Below, piece after piece: positions 18,625 to 27,068 of a stretch of DNA of 64,000 bases. Both the position numbers and the translations under genes were made by a program. The stretch is from Myxococcales bacterium (GTDB lineage: Bacteria > Myxococcota_A > Polyangia > Palsa-1104): contig PNAM01000081.1 in NCBI GenBank assembly GCA_003170275.1, forward strand, positions 62,001-126,000. The letters run 5' to 3'. Position 1 is the first letter of the stretch. Each line of letters starts with the position of its first letter. A model generated the notes under the pieces. The model saw only the letters and a program-made list of their open reading frames with translations. It was not told the DNA's origin and searched no databases.

Positions 18625-19761
18625 CTAACGTCCGCTCCCGGCGACGCCCGAGCCATCCCACCCTCCGCCCGCCGTCTTGAACACGACCCGTACGCCAGCA
18701 GATTCGAGGTACCGCTCCAGATCGGCGGCCGGCCTGCGGGGAAGCAGCACGACGAGGGTGGGCAGTTTTTCTTGGTAGAACCGACGATAGTCGAAGAGCT
18801 GCCCGACGGCCATGCGCAGCGCCTCGCGGGAAACGTCGCCCTTCGCCTCGAAGAGGCACCACTCGGTCTCGGTCGCGTCGAACAGGTCGCAAAACAGCGT
18901 TCGATTGTCGATCTCGTACTTGTGGCGAGCCACCTTGTGGCCGAGCGCTGCCAGGTGTGCCTTGTACTCCATGACCAGTTGCTGCTCGCGCCGCTGCGCC
19001 TCGACCGTCGTGGCAACCCGTTCCATGACGAAGTGCGCAGCGTTGAGCGCCTCGACGGCCGTCGTCGAGAAAGTCATTGCCGCCGCTGAACTCGCTTGCG
19101 CCCGCCATTCAACCCCGCTGCGGATGCGCTCGGCGGCTAGTCGAAGCGCATCCTCGTCGCCGGAGAATCGATCCCATATCTCGGCGTCGCGTCGGCCGCC
19201 TCGCGACATTCCCTTGCCCTGGTAGCTGGGGTCGAGGGCGGCGAAGTTCGCGAGCTTGAGGCCGACTCCGTTTGGATTTCGAAAGCGCGCAGCATCGGGA
19301 CGAGTTGTGTGGATGGGCAGCTTGTTCAGCAGTTCTGACAGTGCGACTGCCTTTGGGTGCTTGTCCCCGACCATGCCGTCGCTCAGGTACAGTTCGAGCG
19401 CGAGCACAAGCTCTTCCTCGGCCCACGTTGGATTCCGCTTTGCGCCGGGCTCAGACTCTGCCACCTCCGCTTTGCCTCTACCACCTCTGGCGATCCGAAA
19501 GCCGAGTCGCTCCAACAGGGGAGCTACTGTGCTGTCGCCGCCGGCGAACTCTTGCGCTGTCAACTGAGCGAATCCCGGACCCGAGAAGCCATGCGCGACG
19601 CCGACGATGGCTTTTGAGTCGTACAACTTGCCATCATGCTCGAGGAAATACTCGTGCGCGGGGCCGAACCCATACTTTTCGAGGAAGACCTCCCTCCCCA
19701 AGGTGTCGCAGTCGGCCATTGCTTTGAGCACCGCGTCTCGGGTGATGTCGCGCAATCCCAT
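18625..19761 (-). CDS. restriction endonuclease with ScoMcrA-like N-terminal head domain and PD-(D/E)XK-like C-terminus
   Basis: MGLRDITRDAVLKAMADCDTLGREVFLEKYGFGPAHEYFLEHDGKLYDSKAIVGVAHGF head; EIDNRTLFCDLFDATETEWCLFEAKGDVSREALRMAVGQLFDYRRFY nuclease-like C-terminus. Confidence 0.75.
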   Translation of the reverse strand: MGLRDITRDAVLKAMADCDTLGREVFLEKYGFGPAHEYFLEHDGKLYDSKAIVGVAHGFSGPGFAQLTAQEFAGGDSTVAPLLERLGFRIARGGRGKAEVAESEPGAKRNPTWAEEELVLALELYLSDGMVGDKHPKAVALSELLNKLPIHTTRPDAARFRNPNGVGLKLANFAALDPSYQGKGMSRGGRRDAEIWDRFSGDEDALRLAAERIRSGVEWRAQASSAAAMTFSTTAVEALNAAHFVMERVATTVEAQRREQQLVMEYKAHLAALGHKVARHKYEIDNRTLFCDLFDATETEWCLFEAKGDVSREALRMAVGQLFDYRRFYQEKLPTLVVLLPRRPAADLERYLESAGVRVVFKTAGGGWDGSGVAGSGR

Positions 19762-20066
19762 CAGACCCTCCAGCGCCAGCGTAGCACGCAGCTTCCGGCC
19801 GCCTGTTCACCAAGGTAGTGGTCGAGGTCTCGGCCCGGGGAGTCGGTCGTCCCCCAAGTATCGGATCAGCACCTTCCCGGTTTATCGCGCCCCCGACGGC
19901 GTGGTGAAGCGTACGAAGGACGGGCGGGTCTACGATGGCGACGGCGGAGATCCGCCTTCGCTCGATCCCACCGTCGAGACGTGCTCGCTTGATCGCGCGC
20001 CGCGCAGCCCGTGCACTTCAAGTCTCCTGTGCGCACTAATTCACGGCGCGGTAGCGCCGCCGAACA

Positions 20067-20573
20067 CTACGTATCGAGCCACTTATCGCGTGCCATCGCG
20101 AAATCGCGAATCGCGCGGACGTAGACGCTTGCCTGGTTTTGATATGCTTCAATGAGCTTGTCGGCCCGGTCCTTCGACATCGCGAGGTCGTGGTTCGTAA
20201 GGAACGAGTCGTCGCCGGCCCCGAGAACCTTGGCCTTCAGCGGCGTGAGATGCTCGGACTTGGGCGCGAGTTCTCGCAGCCAATACAGCCGCTTCGACGA
20301 GTTGGTGCGGAGATCATTAAGGCTTGTGAGCAGTACCGTCTTGCGTGCTAGATCCGGGATGGGCGTCGTGCACAACTGCACGAACAGGTCGCGATCCTCC
20401 TGCGCGTTCTTGATCTCCTCGGCGATGTAGGTCATCAACATCGAGTACCAAGGGTTCATCGCCGTCACGAGATTGTTTTTCTGAGCGACGGTGATTCTCC
20501 ACCACGCGAGAATCGGGCCGCAGATACCTACGGCCACCGCGACATACTTCAGCCATGTTGGAATGTCATTCAC
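20067..20573 (-). CDS. single-pass membrane-anchored helical protein
   Basis: N-terminal TM WLKYVAVAVGICGPILAWW then a helical soluble domain; third gene of a tight minus-strand unit. Confidence 0.65.
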   Translation of the reverse strand: MNDIPTWLKYVAVAVGICGPILAWWRITVAQKNNLVTAMNPWYSMLMTYIAEEIKNAQEDRDLFVQLCTTPIPDLARKTVLLTSLNDLRTNSSKRLYWLRELAPKSEHLTPLKAKVLGAGDDSFLTNHDLAMSKDRADKLIEAYQNQASVYVRAIRDFAMARDKWLDT

Positions 20574-20585
20574 TCGTGGGTCCCC

Positions 20586-20924
20586 CTACTTCCGCTTCCC
20601 CTTCTTCCGACGCTCTTCTGCCTCGTGCATCCAGACTTGGATCATTGGAACAAGGTAGCCGCGTCGAGCCGTATCAAACTTCAACTTCTGCTCTACTTCC
20701 GGGAGCCCGTGGTCTCTCACGAGGCCACCGAACGCCTCTTCGAAAAATGAGGCGGATAGATTCTTGAACGAGTCGAGAGAAACGACGACGAGATCGTTCT
20801 CTAGGTAGGCGGGATGCAAGAGGGTCCTGTAGAACAACTCGCCCGAAAAAGGGCCGAGGTTCTCGTATCGGGGGCCGAGCTTCTCGGAAAAGTCGCGGCC
20901 AATATCGATGTGCTTGACCGTCAC
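20586..20924 (-). CDS. STAS-like (DUF4325) domain protein
   Basis: RYENLGPFSGELFYRTLLHPAYLENDLVVVSLDSFKNLSASFFEEAFGGLV; GTG start overlaps the upstream stop (GTGA). Confidence 0.7.
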   Translation of the reverse strand: MTVKHIDIGRDFSEKLGPRYENLGPFSGELFYRTLLHPAYLENDLVVVSLDSFKNLSASFFEEAFGGLVRDHGLPEVEQKLKFDTARRGYLVPMIQVWMHEAEERRKKGKRK

Positions 20925-21991
20925 GGACTTGCTCCGGCCGTCTCCTGGATCTCCAAACACACGATCGTGCCGTCGAATTTCGGCAGGCTCCGCTTTATCG
21001 GGGAACAATCCTTCCTCCAAGTGATCATCCTTCCTGAAGACATGACATGAAAACTGCGGCCCGGGGATGTCACGGCGAACTCTCGAAGCGATCGAAGGCC
21101 CTTTCCGTGCTTGGGGTCGGTGCTCTGCGTCAGAATTCCGAGGGTCGCGTCCTCAAGCAAATCAGCGTCAGCCGAGAACAACTTTCCAAGGCGAGACATA
21201 TTGGTCGTCACGCTCTTCACAATTCCCACCCCTGTGTCCAAGATTGCAACGGAAGTAGTCTTGGTAGCCTCGTTGTAGAGCCCGACCACGAACCACGCCT
21301 TGGGCCCGCGTGTCCAAGGCCATCTCTCACCATAAGCATGACTTCCGACATTTTCAAGGCACTCAGCTACAGCGAGGCTGAGGTGGTCCGCCTCAACGGC
21401 GACGAGGGTCGGATTCCGTTTCTGAAGAAATTCCTGTATCTGCACGGACACATCGGGGTCGACCTCAATTATGTCCCCTTCGAAGTTGCCCTCAATCAGT
21501 TGGAGCTGTTGCCCTGCAGTGGGCTGGGCGTTCAGGCGACGGGTACCTGAAACGAAACCGTCGAAGTCCGCATCAGCGAGCGTCTGGCGTGCGCCGGCAT
21601 CGTTGGGGTAGGTCCCACTGATGCGAGCATTCATCCGTGCCAGACGACGAATTCGGGAGCAAAGGAACAAGACGGCGGGGGCGTCAATCCCTTCCACCTC
21701 ATTAAGGAGAATCCTGACGCGAGTACCCGGGACCGTCACGGGTAGTTCGGCGATCCTCATGAGCTGCCGAACCGAATCAGGATCGCTCGTCAACTCGAGT
21801 CGACCGCCAAGGTCAACGGTCTCCAGCGGAGTCGAGTACCCAAGCCTCTTCGTGGAACCGAAGTCGCGATTCTCGGCGACAATCCTTCTTCTGAACGGCT
21901 TGTTGTAGTCGAGTATTCTCAGCCTTCTTTTGACTTCGCGATCCGCGGCTCGCATGAGCCGCTGTCGAAGCTCGGGCGTCGGTCGCTTCAC
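20921..21991 (-). CDS. GHKL-type ATP-binding protein (HATPase)
   Basis: LAVAECLENVGSHAYG (N-box-like), VAILDTGVGIVKSV (G1-like), KHGKGLRSLREF (G2-like). Confidence 0.75.
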   Translation of the reverse strand: MKRPTPELRQRLMRAADREVKRRLRILDYNKPFRRRIVAENRDFGSTKRLGYSTPLETVDLGGRLELTSDPDSVRQLMRIAELPVTVPGTRVRILLNEVEGIDAPAVLFLCSRIRRLARMNARISGTYPNDAGARQTLADADFDGFVSGTRRLNAQPTAGQQLQLIEGNFEGDIIEVDPDVSVQIQEFLQKRNPTLVAVEADHLSLAVAECLENVGSHAYGERWPWTRGPKAWFVVGLYNEATKTTSVAILDTGVGIVKSVTTNMSRLGKLFSADADLLEDATLGILTQSTDPKHGKGLRSLREFAVTSPGRSFHVMSSGRMITWRKDCSPIKRSLPKFDGTIVCLEIQETAGASP

Positions 21992-22235
21992 TGACCGCGT
22001 ATCATATCAGGCGTCGGGGTGTCCGCCCTCGACACCGATGGCGTCATCGCCGACCTCGGGTATTGACGTCGCCGCAGCACACCGAGACCGGCTTCATCTC
22101 GGGTTTCCGCCGCACGCCTTCTCGCAGCCCGCAGTAGCAGCGCCACGTCGAGCGCCTCGTGGTCGGCCAGATGAACGCTGCACCACGCATCGTGCGGGCC
22201 TTCACGGACGCAGACGGGGCAGGGACAGTGCCGCG

Positions 22236-23003
22236 TCAAGAAGGTTCGCGGAGGAACCTGTGGATCTCGTGCGCTTGGACCACGTCCATGAGCAGCTTGT
22301 CCGGCTCCTCTGACCCCCACCTGCCCGCCTCGTCGAGCCCCTCCCGCTTGAGCAGCCTGAAGATCAGCATGGCGTCGTCAATCGAGTTGACCGGCAAATC
22401 TCCAAGGTCGTTGTTCTCTACGGCGCCCACTTGCGTCACATGCTCGCCCATGACGCGTCGGAGAACGGTGCGGTCACCCACGGGCACGACCTCCACGGAA
22501 ACCAGAGGCGGTCCATTTGTCCAATCGGCCGAGACGATCAAACCGAACAGCCTGCGGAACACTTCGAACATCGGCGCTGAGAGTTCCTTCAGCACGCGGC
22601 AGTAGGAGCGGAAGAAGATCGTGGGCCCGAGGTTCTTCGCGTAGAAGATCCCCAGCGCAGCGAGCGTAGGGACTACTGCCGGATCTTCGGCCTCGAGCAG
22701 CGCGTTGTAGTTGGCGACGATCGCCGCCGCTGCCCGCTCATTGGTCATCACCTTCTGATAGAAGACCTCCTTCGCGGCCCCGGGGTCGTCGCCGCACTCG
22801 GCGATCATCTTCTGCAGCCATGTATCGGTGCGCTTTTTCATCGCCAGCGCGATCACGGGGATCGCGAGCGCCACGATGCGCGGCAGCAATGTGGTGGCTG
22901 CAACTCCGATTCCGACTTCGATGTATTCGCGCGTCAGCATTGAGCCCGCCGCGCTCGCCGTTACAATGGCTTCGTTGCGGATTTTCCTGCGGTCGCCGGC
23001 CAT
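22236..23003 (-). CDS. hypothetical protein with hydrophobic N-terminal segment
   Basis: 255 aa; EYIEVGIGVAATTLLPRIVALAIPVIALAM predicted membrane segment. Confidence 0.6.
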   Translation of the reverse strand: MAGDRRKIRNEAIVTASAAGSMLTREYIEVGIGVAATTLLPRIVALAIPVIALAMKKRTDTWLQKMIAECGDDPGAAKEVFYQKVMTNERAAAAIVANYNALLEAEDPAVVPTLAALGIFYAKNLGPTIFFRSYCRVLKELSAPMFEVFRRLFGLIVSADWTNGPPLVSVEVVPVGDRTVLRRVMGEHVTQVGAVENNDLGDLPVNSIDDAMLIFRLLKREGLDEAGRWGSEEPDKLLMDVVQAHEIHRFLREPS

Positions 23004-23036
23004 ATTGCACCTCGCGTCCGAAGGCTAACACGCGCC

Positions 23037-23192
23037 GGCGATGCCCAGTCGTGGGCGTGTGCTGAGGTCGATCCGGTCCAAGACCTGCGCCCCGTGTGCC
23101 CGAACTGCCACGCTGTGCTGCACTCGCAGTCGCCTCGGTATCGGATCGAGGAGGTCATGACTCTCCTACAGAAGGCGAGCAGGCAGCCTTGA
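23037..23192 (+). pseudogene. C-terminal remnant of an HNH endonuclease
   Basis: In-frame GDAQSWACAEVDPVQDLRPVCPNCHAVLHSQSPRYRIEEVMTLLQKASRQP*, the HNH C-terminal half; no catalytic N-part upstream. Confidence 0.6.
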
Positions 23193-23197
23193 TGGTT

Positions 23198-24707
23198 TCA
23201 CGATCCCGACCTTGGCCGGGAACGTCTGAAACGTCTGCCCTCTGCCACAACACAGCGAAGCACGGACGCGCTGCTCCAAGCCGCGGCGTCGAGCGCCGAT
23301 CCTTTGGGGGTCTTGACCAACAACAGCGCCTGCACGATCTCGGCACTCATGACGCAGCGACCCTGGTCATCCCACGTCAGCACGATAGGCTTTCGAGCGC
23401 ACAGTTCACGGAGAGTCTCTCTCGCCGATGCGGGTGAGCGCTCCATTCGCTGCTCGAGTTCGGCAATGGCCCGAACCACCTGCTCTTGCGACCTGAAAGA
23501 TCCGAGTTCGGCGAATTGCTTCTCAGCCTGATCGCCGACTCCCGGTGCCGTCAGCATCTTCGTGATCTCCGCCATCAAGGAACGTTTCAGCACGCCCTCG
23601 CGAACGCCACGTTTGTTCTTGCAACGACCACGGCGCCCACCTGTGCAGGCGTAGTACCGGATCGCGCCACTACCGCCGTGAATGATCATCGGCGCCCCAC
23701 ACCCGCAATGGAGAAGCCCCGAGAGCGCGTGCGCGAAGCGCCGAGTCGGGAGCGCCTTGCCCTTGAGCGACCCGTCGGGGGCCAGTGTGAACCGTGCGCG
23801 AGTCTCTTCGATTCTCCTCTGCGATCGTTCCCAGGTGTCCTGGTCGACGAGCGCGAGGTGGGGCCTCTCGTAGGTGATGACCTCACTGGGGTCCTTCATC
23901 TGCGGGACGCGCTTGTTCGTGCCCGGCGCCTTGATCCAGCGGCGCTCGTTGAAACGCCACACGCCGCGGTACTTGTCGTTCGTGAGGATCACGCGGATGG
24001 AGGCCCCAGCCCACCCGCACTTGCGCTGGTGGCGCGTCCTGTCGCGGGGTGACGGGACGCCTGAGGCATTCAATTTGAAGGCGATCGCGTTCTGCGAATC
24101 GCCGTCCAAGTACATCGTGAAGATCTGGCGCACAGTCGCTGCGCCGTCCTCGTCGATCTCGATACGAAAGCCAGCCGGCGTCCTGGGGTCGGGACCTGGG
24201 ATCGGGACCGACCGGTAGCCGATCGGGAGCCCGCCGGTCGACAAGCCCGTGTGCGCGCGGCCTTCCATTCCCCGCAGCGTCTTGTCGCGCAAGTCCTCCA
24301 GGAAGATGTCGCTCATGAGCGCCTTCACGCTGTAGGCCAGCTTCGCCCCCTTGGTCATCGAGTCGATCCCGTCCGAGATCGCGACCAACTGCACGCCGAA
24401 GAACGCGAAGGTCTTGTAGAGGATCAGGGCGTCCGCGTTGTCGCGCGACAGGCGCGAGGTGTCCTCGACCAGGAGCGCGTCGATCTCGCGGCGGCGCACC
24501 TTCTCCATCAGCCTGTCGAACCCGGGCCGGGCGAGGCTGGCGCCGGAGATCGCGTGGTCGGTGAACGTTAGCGCTGGAGAAACCTGTCGGCCTCGTTTGG
24601 CTGCAAATTCCTGCAGTCTACGGAGTTGGTCCGCGACGCTCGATTCGCTCTGGCGGTCGCTTGAGTAGCGTGCGTACGCTGCTAGGTTGCTGCCCCTTAG
24701 TTCCATT
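23198..24707 (-). CDS. large serine recombinase
   Basis: AAYARYSSDRQSESSVADQLRRLQEFA; VEDTSRLSRDN; recombinase domain; zinc ribbon-like GLLHCGCGAPM...YYACTGGRRGRCKNKRG. The start inside the 24940 ORF is approximate. Confidence 0.92.
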
Positions 24708-24928
24708 CGATGACACCTCCATTGGGCCGCACTACATAGCTGGCCTGGGGATGACGGGCAAATTCTGAACGCTAACGCGCCCGTTTCTCTCGGTCCTGAT
24801 AGAGTCGCGACCATGCAGCCAGCCGACCTTCGCGCCAAGTGCTCTCGCTCACGCGGTCGTCGATGACAATTGCGCTGAAGTGCGCGATTCCTGCCTAAAG
24901 CCTCGCCCACCACCGCCGATGAACGGGC

Positions 24929-25111
24929 ATGCACCTGCATACCTGCCCCCGATGCCGCCGCGAGTTCAACGCGCCGATTCGTATCGACGGGATGCAGTGC
25001 CGTCCGTGCATCGAGAAGCGCGACCCGCTACCGCGCGCCGCGTTCGAGGACTCGACGCCGACCAGGCCCATGATCATCGTGCCGCTGCGGGTGCTCGCCG
25101 ATGCCTGGTAG
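24929..25111 (+). CDS. zinc-ribbon mini-protein
   Basis: CPRC...CRPC spacing. Confidence 0.4.
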   Translation: MHLHTCPRCRREFNAPIRIDGMQCRPCIEKRDPLPRAAFEDSTPTRPMIIVPLRVLADAW

Positions 25112-25206
25112 GCGATGGGACGCGCTTGTTGTCTTCGGCGCAGCGCTCGTTACTTTCAGCGGCCTCTCGCTGCTGATCATCACTCTGCTCTCGCACCTGT
25201 GACAGG

Positions 25207-25461
25207 ATGAAAGTCCAACTGATGTGCCCCTCCTGCCACCTGCCCGTGGAACTCGACATGATCGATAGCCGCGGTCGGATGTGGCACGCGAACTGTGTGC
25301 GGACAGCGCTCGCGGCGTTCAACCCCGAGGTGATCGGCGCCTGTCCAGAGTGTCTCGGGCTGGCGATGGAGACCGACCTGGTCATCTACGACTTCAGCCA
25401 CAGGCGGCGCTGGCACCTCGACTGCGTGCCGAAGGCGCTGGGAAAGCTCGCGTTGCAGTAG
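25207..25461 (+). CDS. zinc-ribbon mini-protein
   Basis: CPSC and CPEC pairs. Confidence 0.45.
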   Translation: MKVQLMCPSCHLPVELDMIDSRGRMWHANCVRTALAAFNPEVIGACPECLGLAMETDLVIYDFSHRRRWHLDCVPKALGKLALQ

Positions 25462-25540
25462 ACGCGCGTTCTCATGCTCGACGCGCTCGACCTAGAGTAG
25501 CTCCTCGACCAAGCGGGAATTGCGTTCCCTGCTCGAAAAC

Positions 25541-25759
25541 CTACCGCTTGCCCGCGAGCACCCAGGCAGGTACGGGAATCGAACCCATGGTCGCCATGGA
25601 GTCCGCGGCGTCGCCTGACTCGGCGCTGAGGCGCTTGGTGCAGCGTAAGCACTGCACGTCGACGGCGACGGTCGGCGCGATCTCCCGGCCGCATCGAATG
25701 ACCGTTTCGGAGCGGGTGAACTCACGATCGCAGCTCGGACAAATGCGGAGGTGGGGCAT
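25541..25759 (-). CDS. zinc-ribbon mini-protein
   Basis: CPSC and CLRC pairs. Confidence 0.35.
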   Translation of the reverse strand: MPHLRICPSCDREFTRSETVIRCGREIAPTVAVDVQCLRCTKRLSAESGDAADSMATMGSIPVPAWVLAGKR

Positions 25760-25968
25760 GACCGTTCATCGGCCGGCACAGCGGCGACTTGAGGGGCCGA
25801 GCGCCGAAGACCGCCTGCACAGGAATGCTCAAGAGCGCTGGTTTAACCTGTCCATTAACGCGCCTGCGACCCTATCTTCTCTTCATGCTTCAGTCGTTCG
25901 GTGGAAGGCGCGTTTGAAAACAAGAACTGGGACGGATCGGCGACCGGTCGGCACGGGCACTCCCGCGC

Positions 25969-26556
25969 GTGCTCAAGTGTCCGTTCCATCGGCGCAAGCG
26001 TATGATTGGGCCGATGCGCGCTCTGGCCTTGATCGCCTTGCTCGCCGCACCTGCACTGGCCGATACCGCGCCCCCGACGAGAGAAGAGGCTGGTCGCGCC
26101 GGCGACGTGCAGCGCGTCTACACCGCCGTCGTGATGCACGAACTGTCGAGCGGCAACGGCATCGTGATCGGCGACGTGACCAAGGAGATCCGCTTCGACG
26201 ACCGCAAGAGAATGCCGGCGGTCGCCAACGCCACCATCGCCGATTTCCGCCGCCAGCCGCCGCAGTCGGTTGCCAAGCGGTTCCTGCTCCTGCGCACGAT
26301 CCTCTTTGCCCCGCCGAAGACCGTGGAGGAGCTGTTCCGCACCAGTGGCGGCTGGGGGGAGTTCCACCGCCGCTTCCCTGACACCGACGGCTACCTGCGT
26401 TTCTCGCCGGTCGGCTTCAACGCCGCGCGCAAAGAGGCGCTGGTCGCCATCGACTATTCGTGCGGCGAGCTGTGCGGATTCGGGAGATGGATCAGCTTGG
26501 TCAAGAAGCACGGAGTCTGGCAGGTCAAAGAATCGATTATGGCGTGGATCTCCTGA
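25969..26556 (+). CDS. hypothetical secreted protein
   Basis: Signal-peptide-like MRALALIALLAAPALADTAP. Confidence 0.6.
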   Translation: MLKCPFHRRKRMIGPMRALALIALLAAPALADTAPPTREEAGRAGDVQRVYTAVVMHELSSGNGIVIGDVTKEIRFDDRKRMPAVANATIADFRRQPPQSVAKRFLLLRTILFAPPKTVEELFRTSGGWGEFHRRFPDTDGYLRFSPVGFNAARKEALVAIDYSCGELCGFGRWISLVKKHGVWQVKESIMAWIS

Positions 26557-26616
26557 TTCGCTCTCTCGCCCTGGCGCAGCGGTCGGTGGCGACGCCGTTC
26601 TCCGACGCGGTCGGGC

Positions 26617-26928
26617 TCACCCGCTAAAGCCCCCGTTCCCGGCGAACGCAACCAACTCGAGCGCCACCAGCTCGACGGCCGCCGCCTCGATCTGCCTCCG
26701 ATGATGCTCGACAGTAACTCGGATTATCGCCGCGGCCGACGCGAACCGTTCTTCGCACCACTTCACCACGTCCTCGCGCTCGGCGAGCCGCACCCGCGCG
26801 TCCTCGAGCGCCCAGGTGGCCGAAGCGATATGGGCGCGCCGCTGGTCGGGCGAGCCCGCCGCGCGAGCTAGGGCGAGATGCTTGAGCGCCTGGTCGAGTG
26901 GATCTGGAGGTGGCGGCCGGCGTGGCAT
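26617..26928 (-). CDS. hypothetical small helical protein
   Basis: 103-aa ORF, Ala/Arg-rich. Confidence 0.4.
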   Translation of the reverse strand: MPRRPPPPDPLDQALKHLALARAAGSPDQRRAHIASATWALEDARVRLAEREDVVKWCEERFASAAAIIRVTVEHHRRQIEAAAVELVALELVAFAGNGGFSG

Positions 26929-27068
26929 CGCCTATCGGTCGCCCGCCGGCTCCTCTACGAAGTTCAAGAAAGGCGCGAGCGAACAGTATTTGCCGTTGAC
27001 GAATGAGCTGCAGCCCAGCTTCGCGCCGGCGTTGACGTCCACAAAACGAGTCCCGGGGAGCACGGTGC

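Noticed and set aside
25565-25605. tRNA T-arm-like string (minus strand ATGGGTTCGATTCCCGTACCTGCC) near the recombinase
   Set aside because: Only a T-arm can be formed, with no anticodon arm or matching acceptor; it lies inside a small ORF, so chance similarity or a very degraded tRNA is possible.
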